From a virus, in the IMG/VR virus record IMGVR_UViG_3300032396_000038, positions 1-39,700 of that record: 39,700 nt of DNA; one strand, 5' to 3'. Shown in pieces: positions 17,705 to 24,513 of this stretch. The notes below the pieces were generated by a model. That model saw nothing but the letters and a program-made list of their open reading frames with translations. It made no database searches and was not told the origin of the DNA. Positions within the stretch are counted from its first letter, which is position 1, and every line of letters begins with the position of its first letter. Position numbers and translations under genes: made by a program.

Positions 17705-18084
17705 AGAAATTAAACATGATAGAGCTTATTTCTTATGTGATCAGCTTGCTGTTTGCATTAGCGATAAGTCTTTATCATGTCTCCTATGATGGTTACCTGG
17801 GTTTGTCAGAAAGTACATGGGGGTCAGTGTGGGCCTTATCAGAAAACGGCTTCTCGCTGACCCTCTGTGTTATTGTTTTTCTGTTTACCTTTGGAATACT
17901 GAGATCATTGTTTAAGTATGTTTTTATTCCTTATTTTACGTTGAAATTGATATATCATATCAGTTGTTATTCCGGGATATATATCTGTTCACCCGATACT
18001 TGGATCTATATCTGGAGTTCTGTTTGTGTCCTGCTTTTTATCTGTGGATTGACTATACTCTTAATAAAGAAGCCCTATGTATGA
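17701..18084 (+). CDS. Polytopic membrane protein (about four TM segments)
   Basis: The protein has 127 residues and four hydrophobic stretches at about 6-28, 50-69, 76-95 and 101-123. There are few charged residues outside the ends. The context is just before the endolysin gene with two other membrane proteins, so a holin or pinholin role is plausible. Its ATG overlaps the proline-rich gene, and its end overlaps the next gene by 8 nt. It matches no family I can name. Confidence 0.65.
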   Translation: MKKLNMIELISYVISLLFALAISLYHVSYDGYLGLSESTWGSVWALSENGFSLTLCVIVFLFTFGILRSLFKYVFIPYFTLKLIYHISCYSGIYICSPDTWIYIWSSVCVLLFICGLTILLIKKPYV

Positions 18085-18409
18085 GTTTTTAAAGAAAAAA
18101 TGGGTCGAATGGCTGATAAGTGTCACGCTGGTTGTGCTTACAGTTATACTAACAAATCATTTCACAGTTAAACGGGATACTAAAACCAAAATCCAGGACG
18201 AACTGAAGACTAAGGCCAGTATTGAATACGTCAACCAGCAGGATATTGCAAACAGGGCATACACGGATACAAAATTTGAAAGCGCAACTAAGTTGCTTGA
18301 ATCCCATTGCTCGGAGTCGAGAACAAATGCCGAGATGCAACTTGAATGGATGAAGTCTATTGACAGAAAATTGAATGTCATAGAAAACACGGTAAGGACA
18401 TTAAAATGA
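18077..18409 (+). CDS. Single-TM protein with coiled-coil tail
   Basis: The protein has 110 residues: a short basic cytoplasmic start (MYEFLKKKW), one TM segment at about 12-29 (WLISVTLVVLTVILTNHF), then a long hydrophilic helix with heptad-like spacing to the end. Such architecture occurs in phage holin-associated proteins and in i-spanins. The gene overlaps both neighbours. It probably works in lysis together with the endolysin two genes downstream (inference from position). Confidence 0.65.
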   Translation: MYEFLKKKWVEWLISVTLVVLTVILTNHFTVKRDTKTKIQDELKTKASIEYVNQQDIANRAYTDTKFESATKLLESHCSESRTNAEMQLEWMKSIDRKLNVIENTVRTLK

Positions 18410-18660
18410 AAGATGAGATGAAAGACTGGTTATTGAGTATTCTTTTAAAAATAAGCATCCTTGTTTTACTATTATGTGTCGGTATGATCGTTAAGAATTT
18501 ATTTGAAGATATTAAATACAATAAGGAATTTAAGGCTGAGGCTGAACGGATAAGCACAGAGGGATTTTCTCCTGTCACCCGTAGCGCAAAGGATGTACCA
18601 CTGGATTCTATCAGACTAAAACAAGAGGAAGATCGAATAAATAAATTACTTGGAAAATGA
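18406..18660 (+). CDS. Small single-TM protein preceding the endolysin
   Basis: The protein has 84 residues. The TM segment is at about 8-28 (LLSILLKISILVLLLCVGMI). A hydrophilic C-terminal part follows, with VTRSAKDVPLDSI and a closing basic helix. It overlaps the previous gene by 4 nt (ATGA) and the endolysin start by 4 nt. Topology and position suggest a lysis accessory protein. No family is recognised. Confidence 0.65.
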   Translation: MKDEMKDWLLSILLKISILVLLLCVGMIVKNLFEDIKYNKEFKAEAERISTEGFSPVTRSAKDVPLDSIRLKQEEDRINKLLGK

Positions 18661-19103
18661 ACCATTTTTCAGAAACATCAAAACAAAGGCTCCTGACCTG
18701 TCATAAGGATTTGCAGATCATCTTTGCTCATGTGATCATTGATTATGATTGTACTATTGTCTGTGGCCACCGGGAAAAAGAAGATCAGGATAAGGCTTTT
18801 GCACAGGGATTATCTACGAAACAATATCCGAACTCAAAACATAATAAGATTCCGTCACTTGCTGTCGATGCTGCGCCATATGAGAAAGGAACAGGTGTTG
18901 ATTGGAAACCCAGGCAAATGGCTTTCTTTGCAGGATATGTTAAAGGGATAGCAGATCAGTTATACAGGATCGGGACTATCTCACATCGTATCAGGCTGGG
19001 GATCGATTGGGACGGCGATGAAGATATTGACGATGAAAAATTTATTGACGCACCACACTTTGAACTTGTACTAAATGAAAGGGATATTCAAACACATCAT
19101 TGA
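18657..19103 (+). CDS. M15-family peptidase endolysin
   Basis: The protein has 148 residues. The M15 zinc-peptidase signature is clear: SKHNKIPSLAVDAAPY at about 60-75 (zinc ligands H62 and D71) and DAPHFEL at about 131-137 (zinc ligand H134, likely catalytic D131). The family cleaves peptide bonds in peptidoglycan (L-alanoyl-D-glutamate or D-Ala-D-Ala type). There is no signal peptide, so it depends on a holin for export. It is located inside a cluster of membrane proteins. The substrate bond cannot be told from the motif alone. Confidence 0.88.
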   Translation: MNHFSETSKQRLLTCHKDLQIIFAHVIIDYDCTIVCGHREKEDQDKAFAQGLSTKQYPNSKHNKIPSLAVDAAPYEKGTGVDWKPRQMAFFAGYVKGIADQLYRIGTISHRIRLGIDWDGDEDIDDEKFIDAPHFELVLNERDIQTHH

Positions 19104-19185
19104 GTTTTTCAAAGACTACGGTCTGATTATATTGCTGATAATCGAACTTTTAATTATAATTAACATTAATAAGATACTACAATGA
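19075..19185 (+). CDS. 36-aa single-TM microprotein nested between endolysin and holin candidate
   Basis: The ATG at 19075 lies inside the end of the endolysin gene (29-nt overlap). The TGA overlaps the next start as ATGA. The sequence has a charged N-terminus, then a strongly hydrophobic segment, LIILLIIELLIIINI, at residues 17-31. The double overlap closes an otherwise 78-nt gap in a tightly packed operon, which supports coding. A pinholin, holin antagonist or small membrane cofactor is possible. Confidence 0.5.
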   Translation: MKGIFKHIIEFFKDYGLIILLIIELLIIININKILQ

Positions 19186-19475
19186 GTTACTATTTAGCAG
19201 TTTTTTTCGGTTGTGCAATATATATATTGTTACAACTCAACGGTGTTTACAACCATCCTGACTTTAAAGGGAAGACTTTTCTACGGGCAAACTGGATTCC
19301 GACAGTCCTGAATCTTATTATCGGATGCGTCCTTGTCTTTGCAAAAGAGGACCTGGCAAATATCTATCCGATAACTTTTGTTTCGGCTTTGATGCTTGGG
19401 GTATCCGGCCAGGCACTTATTAAGAAACTTTCTGCTATCTTTGATTCTAAAGTGGATACAATCGTTGGCCTATGA
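19182..19475 (+). CDS. Holin-like membrane protein
   Basis: The protein has 97 residues. Hydrophobic segments are at about 1-18 (YYLAVFFGCAIYILLQL), 38-55 (WIPTVLNLIIGCVLVFA) and 64-83 (PITFVSALMLGVSGQALI), giving three TM spans. It has a small charged C-terminus. Size and topology fit a class I/II holin. It follows the endolysin, which agrees with a role in pore formation. The family is not identified by motif. Confidence 0.6.
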   Translation: MSYYLAVFFGCAIYILLQLNGVYNHPDFKGKTFLRANWIPTVLNLIIGCVLVFAKEDLANIYPITFVSALMLGVSGQALIKKLSAIFDSKVDTIVGL

Positions 19476-20032
19476 AAAAGTTAATATTCTTACTTGCTAT
19501 AATCCTGGTTTATAGCTGCAAGATGCCATGTATCATGGGTCAGCTGCCGAACCAGGTTGTCTATTACGATCAGAATTGTAAGGCGGTACTGGGTGATTAC
19601 AGATCACTGGCCGTTGTTATGGGTGGCTGTTCCGGGTTTACTGTCACTCAGACCCCTGCGCCGGGTACAGTTATTACAAGCAACACAACTGTGACTCTGA
19701 GGGCCATTGGTAATAATGGTAAACCGTCAAAGCCGCGAAGCCTTGAGGTTGCAGTTGCTGATACTATCACACCCCGTTTTGTCGATCCCGTTGGCATGGC
19801 TGATACGCTGTTTAAAAAAGGCAATGATCTATACGATATTGCAGACAGCATGATCATTCAGGCTGAAGTGGTTGTTAATAACACATTCCCCTTTGACAGC
19901 TTTCCCGGGATGGTCAGGGATTCGAGTTATGCAAAGAAGATACTACTAACAGCATCAAGCCCGAAGCCGGATGGGACACGGTCAAGGATAATAATGCCAG
20001 TCGATTCGATTGTTAAAGGACAAATTTACTGA
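19472..20032 (+). CDS. HYR-domain lipoprotein
   Basis: The protein has 186 residues. The signal peptide MKKLIFLLAIILVYSC ends in a lipobox with Cys16, so the mature protein should be lipid-anchored, in Bacteroidota probably in the outer membrane. Residues about 54-100 match a HYR-type beta sandwich: FTVTQTPAPGTVITSNTTV, then VTLRAIGNNGKPS and VADTITPRF. HYR domains are otherwise typical of host surface proteins. It overlaps the holin candidate by 4 nt. Paired with the following TM-coiled-coil protein it may act as an o-spanin; superinfection exclusion is an alternative. Confidence 0.7.
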   Translation: MKKLIFLLAIILVYSCKMPCIMGQLPNQVVYYDQNCKAVLGDYRSLAVVMGGCSGFTVTQTPAPGTVITSNTTVTLRAIGNNGKPSKPRSLEVAVADTITPRFVDPVGMADTLFKKGNDLYDIADSMIIQAEVVVNNTFPFDSFPGMVRDSSYAKKILLTASSPKPDGTRSRIIMPVDSIVKGQIY

Positions 20033-20033
20033 T

Positions 20034-20612
20034 ATGAATAAGATTAAGAATTACGGATTACTTGTTTTGACAGTTTTTGTCCTGATCCTGGCATGGCAGA
20101 CAAACCATTATATTAAGAAGTTTAGGGCTGAAAAAGCGGACCGGGAGAGGCTCTGGCAGAACAATCTTGAATTAACGGCCTCGGTTCGTAAGCAAACTAA
20201 CCTTATTTACACGAAAGACGAGTTTATAAGGGTAATGACTGATTCAACAGCAAAGTTGCTTAAATCGCTTCAAATTAAGCCAAAAACGGTAACAAAGATT
20301 GTCGAACATAGCATAGTTATCCGGGATACTATTGTTAAAGAAGTCCCTGTTCAGGCTATCGGAAAGAATCAGTGGCAAATAACCGATAAGGATAAATGCT
20401 GGACGTGGCAGGGCGTTGCTAATCTGAAAGGCGATTCACTGACCGTTAAGCGGAATTTGTTTGAATCAAAGAATAAAATTGTAGATATTGAGGCCCGAAA
20501 AGTAAAGCGGAAATTCTTGTTTTGGAACATCTATGATAAGAAAAAGGTTGAACTGAAAACCGTTACCGAATGTGGCGAATCCAGTACACAGACTATCTCA
20601 GTGATAAAATAA
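20034..20612 (+). CDS. TM-anchored coiled-coil protein, i-spanin candidate (DUF6549-like)
   Basis: The protein has 192 residues from ATG 20034; an in-frame TTG at 20010 would overlap the lipoprotein and is less likely. It has a short cytoplasmic MNKIKNYG, a TM segment GLLVLTVFVLILAW at about 8-21, then a long coiled coil (about 25-70) and a beta-rich domain with conserved-looking KDKCWTWQG. This topology is common in Bacteroidota phages just after the lipoprotein and lysis genes. It is the last gene before a strong intrinsic terminator. The spanin role is inferred. Confidence 0.65.
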   Translation: MNKIKNYGLLVLTVFVLILAWQTNHYIKKFRAEKADRERLWQNNLELTASVRKQTNLIYTKDEFIRVMTDSTAKLLKSLQIKPKTVTKIVEHSIVIRDTIVKEVPVQAIGKNQWQITDKDKCWTWQGVANLKGDSLTVKRNLFESKNKIVDIEARKVKRKFLFWNIYDKKKVELKTVTECGESSTQTISVIK

Positions 20613-20633
20613 ATCAGGTTATCTTATGCTTTG

Positions 20634-20658
20634 GCCCGGTGAGTTGCCGGGCTTTTTT
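20634..20658 (+). terminator. Intrinsic terminator ending the late operon
   Basis: A perfect 6-bp stem GCCCGG/CCGGGC (20634-20639 with 20647-20652), a 7-nt loop and six T (20653-20658) follow the last lysis-region gene by 21 nt. It separates the late from the early transcription unit. Confidence 0.9.
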
Positions 20659-20702
20659 ATTGCTACTAATTTAACAACCGGCTGGTAATATTTTGCTCTG
20701 TG

Positions 20703-20724
20703 ATAGTATAACTATTTTAATAGT
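20703..20724 (+). promoter_or_regulatory. Operator-like triple half-site
   Basis: Three alternating 5-bp half-sites, ATAGT (20703-20707), ACTAT (20711-20715) and ATAGT (20720-20724), form two overlapping inverted repeats. They lie in the only sizeable intergenic region before the early genes and about 95 nt before a ribbon-helix-helix gene. Proteins of that class bind short paired half-sites, so autoregulation is plausible. Confidence 0.45.
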
Positions 20725-20727
20725 CAG

Positions 20728-20783
20728 TATTTGAAATGTTAAAGTTGTTAAATAATTCATTTTTTATATTGCCATTTCAAATG
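20728..20783. promoter_or_regulatory. Pair of near-palindromic sites around the early promoter
   Basis: TATTTGAAATG at 20728-20738 and CATTTCAAATG at 20773-20783 are inverse copies of one near-palindrome (10 of 11 bases match when one is reversed). The second lies between the two boxes of the predicted early promoter. A repressor bound there would block transcription. Confidence 0.4.
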
Positions 20784-20797
20784 AAGTGTTACATTTG
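20768..20797 (+). promoter_or_regulatory. Predicted early promoter (Bacteroidota type)
   Basis: The -7 box TACATTTG (20790-20797) fits TAnnTTTG exactly. A weaker -33 box ATTG (20768-20771) lies 18 nt upstream. The start would be near 20803-20805, about 15 nt before the first early ATG at 20818. The rest of the 20659-20817 gap holds the inverted-repeat sites listed separately and no credible gene. Confidence 0.55.
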
Positions 20798-20817
20798 TTA
20801 CATTAATTTTTGATGTT

Positions 20818-21000
20818 ATGGCAAACGAAAAGAACATCCGAGTAATTATCCCAGCTGATTTCAATAAACAACTTAATCTGCATCTTATTGATATAAGGGA
20901 AGTTGGTGTCAAAACTACCAAAGCAGAACTGATCATCAAACTTGCAAGAGTGGGTTTGAGGATTGAGAAGGCAAAGATTGAAATAATGAACAGCAAATGA
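20818..21000 (+). CDS. Ribbon-helix-helix-like small regulator
   Basis: The protein has 60 residues and is the first gene of the early region. The N-terminus has a strand, NIRVIIPADFNKQLNLHL, then two helices with VKTTKAELIIKLARVGL. This is the CopG/Arc-type pattern, in which the strand enters the DNA major groove and the KT-x-AELI turn precedes helix 2. A proposed operator lies upstream. It could control the early/late switch or its own operon. It overlaps the next small gene by 4 nt. Confidence 0.6.
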   Translation: MANEKNIRVIIPADFNKQLNLHLIDIREVGVKTTKAELIIKLARVGLRIEKAKIEIMNSK

Positions 21001-21107
21001 CAAAGACAATTTACTACTTATCCGACCCGCCCTATGATATGTTCCTGGTTGGGAACTATATCCCGCCGGTTCATCTTGAACTATTGAAACTTTATTGCAA
21101 GAATTAA
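20997..21107 (+). CDS. 36-aa early protein
   Basis: The ATG overlaps the stop of the regulator gene (ATGA), and the frame runs 36 codons to TAA. Its sequence is rich in Tyr and Pro (IYYLSDPPYDMF, then YIPPVHLELL) and has no membrane segment. The overlap-coupled start is the main support. The function is unknown; small proteins at the front of early operons often target host proteins. Confidence 0.45.
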   Translation: MTKTIYYLSDPPYDMFLVGNYIPPVHLELLKLYCKN

Positions 21108-21119
21108 TACTATAAAACT

Positions 21120-21473
21120 ATGTGCTTTAAGACAATAGGATCAGCAAGGGCAATGATTGCCAAAAAAGATATTGAATGCTGGAAAGTAATCAGGAAAAAT
21201 AATACTCCTGTATATACTTGGGTACATGGTATTATGACACCTTATTATAAAAACGAATTATGCCCTAAAGTTAAACTTATTGAACATAACGGGGATGTTT
21301 ATCGCGGGTATCATTCCTGTAAAGAAAAAGACAGAGATTTAATTAGTTATGCTTGCTGGTGTGGCCCGGTTCGTCCGGATGAATTGAAAATTTGTAAATT
21401 TATTATCCCTGCCGGTACTCGATACTATGAAAACAATACAGAGTATGTTTCCGAAACAATTATAATGCTATAA
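21120..21473 (+). CDS. Cys-containing hypothetical early protein
   Basis: The protein has 117 residues. It contains MCFKTIGSARAMIAKKDIEC at the start, a central YRGYHSCKEKDRDLI, and a C-terminal KFIIPAGTRYYENNTEYVSE. The last motif resembles a small beta fold found in many phage and gut-bacterial proteins of unknown function, in which a value such as a temperature or pH is 'bounded' by IPAGTxYY. There is no catalytic motif I can defend. An A-rich leader (ATACTATAAAACT) precedes the ATG. Confidence 0.7.
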   Translation: MCFKTIGSARAMIAKKDIECWKVIRKNNTPVYTWVHGIMTPYYKNELCPKVKLIEHNGDVYRGYHSCKEKDRDLISYACWCGPVRPDELKICKFIIPAGTRYYENNTEYVSETIIML

Positions 21474-21476
21474 ACC

Positions 21477-21827
21477 ATGTCACCACAAGCACAACAAATA
21501 TTCGAACTGGCGGCACAATGCCTTCAGATGAAAGTACAGCCTCAGACAATATTCATCCCGGTCCCGACAGACGACCCGGATAAAGACGGCGAGACGTATG
21601 AAAAAAAAGGGTTTTACTACAAGTATCATTATGAACCTTCCGGCCTTTGCCCCAGGTGTGGTGAGAACTGTCTTCATAAGGCCAGTGAAAATGGTCCTAT
21701 TTACCGACAATATAAAAGTATTGATCAACTCGAGTATGGCAGATATGAATGTCTCAATGGCCATACATTTAAAGTAGAGCCTGAATCATATTATCGCGGG
21801 GAACCAATTGGAAAACAAATAAAATAA
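21477..21827 (+). CDS. Zinc-ribbon-like hypothetical protein
   Basis: The protein has 116 residues. A probable metal site is formed by CPRCGENCLHKA at about 59-70 and YECLNGHTFKVEPES at about 91-105. The first half has an amphipathic helix QIFELAAQCLQM. It lies just upstream of the Bet/RecT gene, where accessory recombination or DNA-binding proteins occur. The function is not established. Confidence 0.65.
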   Translation: MSPQAQQIFELAAQCLQMKVQPQTIFIPVPTDDPDKDGETYEKKGFYYKYHYEPSGLCPRCGENCLHKASENGPIYRQYKSIDQLEYGRYECLNGHTFKVEPESYYRGEPIGKQIK

Positions 21828-21831
21828 AACT

Positions 21832-22593
21832 ATGGATACAGCATTAACAAAGATCAGCGAACAGGTACAAACCTGGACACCTGAGGAAGTAGCGATAATT
21901 AAGAGTACTGTTGCGAAAGACTTTAGCAATACAGAACTTGCTTACTTTCTGAACGTAGCGAAGTCATACGGCCTCAATCCATTCTTAAAGCAGGTATGGG
22001 GATATAAGGATTCTAAGAATAACATTATTGTATTTGCCGGCAGGGATGGATTTTTGGCAAAGGCTCAATCAGATCCACGCTGGAATGGTATTACCTCAGA
22101 TATTGTCCGGGAAGGCGAGCCTTTCACAATGGATGCTGCAAATGGGAAGTTGACGCACGCCAAAGATATTCAATCAAAGAATAAGATTGTTGGGGCTTAT
22201 GCCATTTCAAAACCCCGCGGTTGTGAGTATGCCACAATAGAATGGGCAGACTTTGACACCTATAATAAAGGATATAATGTATGGAAAGCAGATCCCGCGG
22301 CAATGATCAAAAAAGTTGCTGAATCGCATTGCCTTGCAAAAGCTTATGGTATCACTGGTTTGGCCTCAGAGTTTGATTTTGATGTTCAAACCGGACGGGC
22401 GGTTACGATTGACCATGAAACAAAACCCTCAGTAAAGGAGATAGGTTATGCTTGCGAGCTTGTAAGAACCTGCACGGGTGATGATGATTACAAAGATATT
22501 ATGCGGTCTAAACTCGAAGATCAGGCCCTAACAAATACAGAACTTGAAAACATTATCAGCGAACTTCAGATGAACCAACCTAAAAAATATTGA
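21832..22593 (+). CDS. bet: Single-strand annealing protein, Bet/RecT family
   Basis: The protein has 253 residues. The core matches the Bet-type RecT family: LAYFLNVAKSYGLNPFLKQV, then WGYKD, VFAGRDGFLAKAQSDP and later WKADPAAMIKKVAESHCLAK. The family anneals complementary DNA and promotes strand exchange together with an exonuclease. No lambda Exo-type exonuclease gene is adjacent; the VRR-NUC protein 1.0 kb downstream is the only nuclease in the block. The start is fixed by the short spacing from the preceding stop. This is one of the most secure assignments in the early region. Confidence 0.88.
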   Translation: MDTALTKISEQVQTWTPEEVAIIKSTVAKDFSNTELAYFLNVAKSYGLNPFLKQVWGYKDSKNNIIVFAGRDGFLAKAQSDPRWNGITSDIVREGEPFTMDAANGKLTHAKDIQSKNKIVGAYAISKPRGCEYATIEWADFDTYNKGYNVWKADPAAMIKKVAESHCLAKAYGITGLASEFDFDVQTGRAVTIDHETKPSVKEIGYACELVRTCTGDDDYKDIMRSKLEDQALTNTELENIISELQMNQPKKY

Positions 22594-22594
22594 T

Positions 22595-22807
22595 ATGTCA
22601 CAACTATTAACAGCATCTATTAACCTGGATGCAATCAAAGAAAGTAAGATCATTACCGGCAAAAAGGGAAGATATGTAAATTTGATTATTAAAATCTTTG
22701 AAGAAAAAGATCGCTTTGGCAATGACGTTTCAATTGAACAGAAAACAGAGAAAGGGGAAGAAAAAATCTATTTAGGTAACGGCAGAGTATTTAAAAATCG
22801 TGAGTAA
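22595..22807 (+). CDS. Small protein coupled to the annealase
   Basis: The protein has 70 residues and starts one base after the Bet stop region. It is mainly beta-strand, with ITGKKGRYVNLIIKIFEEKD, then EEKIYLGNGRVFKN. Such a fold is compatible with a small nucleic-acid-binding barrel. It overlaps the next gene by 8 nt. It is probably part of the recombination module; no named family is recognised. Confidence 0.65.
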   Translation: MSQLLTASINLDAIKESKIITGKKGRYVNLIIKIFEEKDRFGNDVSIEQKTEKGEEKIYLGNGRVFKNRE

Positions 22808-23243
22808 GATTGAATACATAGGTATCAGGGAGAAAGACAAATCTTTCCGAGTAGTGAACGCAAAGAATTTTCGAAAGGAATTAGATTCACTTCCGGCAGG
22901 TCGTTATCGGATAACAGTTGAGAAGAAACGAAATAACAAGTCTCAGGCCCAGCTCGGTTATCTCTTTGCCTGTGTATATCCTTTGTCTCAAAAACTATTA
23001 TTAGATGCCGGATGGGAGCTCCGCGATGTAGATGAAGTTGACGCATTCTGGAAAGCAAAGTTTGCTGATCAGGAAATTGTCAACCGCGATAGCGGAGAGG
23101 TAATGAGTATTCCTGGACTGAAACGGCATTTTACCACAACAGAAATGATGGGCTATATTGAATCTATCCGCAATTACTGTGCTGAATACCTTGGCGGATA
23201 CATCCCTGCCCCGGAAGAACAAACACAAATAGAATACCAATGA
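22800..23243 (+). CDS. NinB-like recombination protein
   Basis: The protein has 147 residues with a GTG start inside the previous gene. The pattern RYRITVEKKRNNKSQAQLGY, followed by LFACVYPLSQKLLLDAGWEL and VDAFWKAKFA, matches the NinB/Orf family, in which a K-R-S-xx-Q-xx-Y-L core binds single-stranded DNA. In lambda, Orf assists annealase loading like RecFOR. Placing it next to Bet fits that role. NinB is usually near this length. Confidence 0.7.
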   Translation: MSKIEYIGIREKDKSFRVVNAKNFRKELDSLPAGRYRITVEKKRNNKSQAQLGYLFACVYPLSQKLLLDAGWELRDVDEVDAFWKAKFADQEIVNRDSGEVMSIPGLKRHFTTTEMMGYIESIRNYCAEYLGGYIPAPEEQTQIEYQ

Positions 23244-23395
23244 GCGACCCTTTAACCGATTCCGATCAGGACGACCAGCTTCGGGAAGTTGCGAAATTCC
23301 TGTCAAAAGAACAGAAGAAACTTCTGGACCTGATTGATGAGGGGCCGGATGAGTTTAGCTACGAAGCAATATTTGGAGAGACTAACAATACATAA
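23240..23395 (+). CDS. 51-aa acidic protein
   Basis: The ATG overlaps the NinB-like stop (ATGA), and TAA is at 23393-23395. The protein is very acidic at the N-terminus (DPLTDSDQDDQ) and then helical (FLSKEQKKLLDLIDEGPDEF). Tight coupling supports expression. The function is unknown; acidic phage microproteins can mimic DNA or bind host enzymes, but nothing specific is visible. Confidence 0.55.
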   Translation: MSDPLTDSDQDDQLREVAKFLSKEQKKLLDLIDEGPDEFSYEAIFGETNNT

Positions 23396-23396
23396 A

Positions 23397-23582
23397 ATGA
23401 GTAGCAGAGAACAATACAAAGGTGCTTTAAAAGACACAAAGCAAACAATTGCAAATCTTAAGAAAGAGATTCAGGGACTGAAAAATCGGATCCTACTTTA
23501 TGAAAAAGAACTGGCAATTGCCCGGCCAATAGTTGAGCGGGTTTCAAAACGCAAATGGTATCAATTCTGGATATCAAAATAA
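23397..23582 (+). CDS. Coiled-coil protein (61 aa)
   Basis: The start ATG at 23397 follows the previous stop by one base; the in-frame upstream ATG at 23334 would overlap it and is rejected. Residues about 10-45 are one long amphipathic helix with KQTIANLKKEIQGLKNRILL, a probable dimerising coiled coil. The C-terminus is WYQFWISK. The function is unknown. Its place before a VRR-NUC nuclease suggests a DNA-metabolism operon. Confidence 0.65.
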   Translation: MSSREQYKGALKDTKQTIANLKKEIQGLKNRILLYEKELAIARPIVERVSKRKWYQFWISK

Positions 23583-23588
23583 GAACAG

Positions 23589-23990
23589 ATGAGATACAAT
23601 CCTGAGTATATCCTTTGTCGCCAGATTGCGTATTACCTGAGAGCGCAATATCCAAATGTTCTCTTCCATTTCGACTATGCCGGGATGAACTTGAGTAAAG
23701 CACAAGCAGGAATGATGAAGATGATACAGGGTAAACGCGGATTTCCTGATTTGTTCATAGCAGAACCGAGGGATGTTTTTCACGGATTATTCATTGAGAT
23801 AAAACCGGAAGGAACAAGGTTGTATAAAAAAGATTCATCACCAGCCACGCCACACCTGGCAGAACAAGAAGACCGTTTATTCACATTAGAGAATAAAGGA
23901 TATGCGGCCCGTTTTGGATGTGGATTCGATGAAATTAAAAATTTAGTTGACGACTATTTAACAGGGACACGGAGAAAGTTTATAAAGTAA
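23589..23990 (+). CDS. VRR-NUC domain nuclease
   Basis: The protein has 133 residues. The PD-(D/E)XK core is visible: GFPDLFIAEP at about 51-60 (D54) and LFIEIKPEG at about 67-75 (E70, K72). These are preceded by a helix and followed by EQEDRLFTLENKGYAARFGC, the typical VRR-NUC ending. The family cuts branched or structured DNA. In phages it often sits with recombination genes, as here. It may process recombination intermediates or serve in DNA degradation. Confidence 0.85.
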   Translation: MRYNPEYILCRQIAYYLRAQYPNVLFHFDYAGMNLSKAQAGMMKMIQGKRGFPDLFIAEPRDVFHGLFIEIKPEGTRLYKKDSSPATPHLAEQEDRLFTLENKGYAARFGCGFDEIKNLVDDYLTGTRRKFIK

Positions 23991-24001
23991 AAAGTAATAT
24001 C

Positions 24002-24322
24002 ATGCCACACTTAGAGTTAGATTTATTCCATAACACAATCGAGGCATCCGGGCCAGAACTGGAGGAACATAGACTTCAGGCAGGGAAACTGAATCGCAAA
24101 GTCCTTGATTTTTTCAGAACACATAGCTATGAAAATTACATAGCTCACGAAGTTTACAAGGCCCTCGGAATTAATAATCATCTTAAATCCAGCGTCCAAA
24201 GAGCGATAACGGATTTAACATCAATGAATTATCTTGAGAAGCTTGACGGCAAAGAGGGGCGTCCAAAGGTTCAGCGGCCTGGTCAATGGAAGGTTAATTG
24301 CTTTGCATATCGGTTAAAATAA
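24002..24322 (+). CDS. Winged-helix-like DNA-binding protein
   Basis: The protein has 106 residues. The segment KVLDFFRTHSYENYIAHEVY, then HLKSSVQRAITDLTSMNYLE and KVQRPGQWKVNCFAYRL, has the helix-helix-wing pattern of a winged helix, with the recognition helix around residues 62-75. It could regulate the next transcription unit, whose promoter lies 13 nt past its stop. No enzymatic motif is present. Confidence 0.6.
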   Translation: MPHLELDLFHNTIEASGPELEEHRLQAGKLNRKVLDFFRTHSYENYIAHEVYKALGINNHLKSSVQRAITDLTSMNYLEKLDGKEGRPKVQRPGQWKVNCFAYRLK

Positions 24323-24334
24323 TTGAAAAAATAT

Positions 24335-24365
24335 TTTGCCATGTCAGAATTAAGTTATAGATTTG
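24335..24365 (+). promoter_or_regulatory. Consensus Bacteroidota promoter for the replication operon
   Basis: A perfect TTTG (24335-24338), 19-nt spacer and TAGATTTG (24358-24365) match the Bacteroides vegetative consensus in both boxes and spacing. Transcription would start near 24372 and run into the DUF6291-like replication gene. This is the best promoter match in the window. Confidence 0.8.
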
Positions 24366-24396
24366 GGGAACAAAACTCTTACTGAAGCGTTACAAG

Positions 24397-24504
24397 ATGA
24401 ACAGAACTAACTTATACAAAGATATTGCCGGCAACGGTAACGAAAGTCCTCAACGGTTTGGTAACGCTTCCCCGAGAGGATTTTTTGTTGCCTTGCCGGT
24501 TTAA
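24397..24504 (+). CDS. Possible 35-aa leader peptide in the replication-operon leader
   Basis: An open frame from ATG 24397 to TAA lies 25 nt after the predicted start site and ends 9 nt before the next gene. The same DNA holds a perfect 10-bp palindrome, TTGCCGGCAA (24425-24434), a second TTGCCGG at 24493-24499, and direct repeats CAACGGT (24432, 24451) and GGTAACG (24436, 24460). The stretch could therefore be a leader RNA with control sites instead of a gene. The composition (Asn, Gly, Pro) gives no function. Confidence 0.35.
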   Translation: MNRTNLYKDIAGNGNESPQRFGNASPRGFFVALPV

Positions 24505-24513
24505 TTTTTTGAT

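Noticed and set aside
20010-20033. TTG start for the i-spanin-like protein
   Set aside because: The ATG at 20034 gives a normal short cytoplasmic N-terminus before the TM segment and avoids overlap with the lipoprotein end.
23334-23396. Upstream start for the 61-residue coiled-coil protein
   Set aside because: It would overlap the well-packed 51-residue acidic gene. ATG 23397 follows that stop directly.
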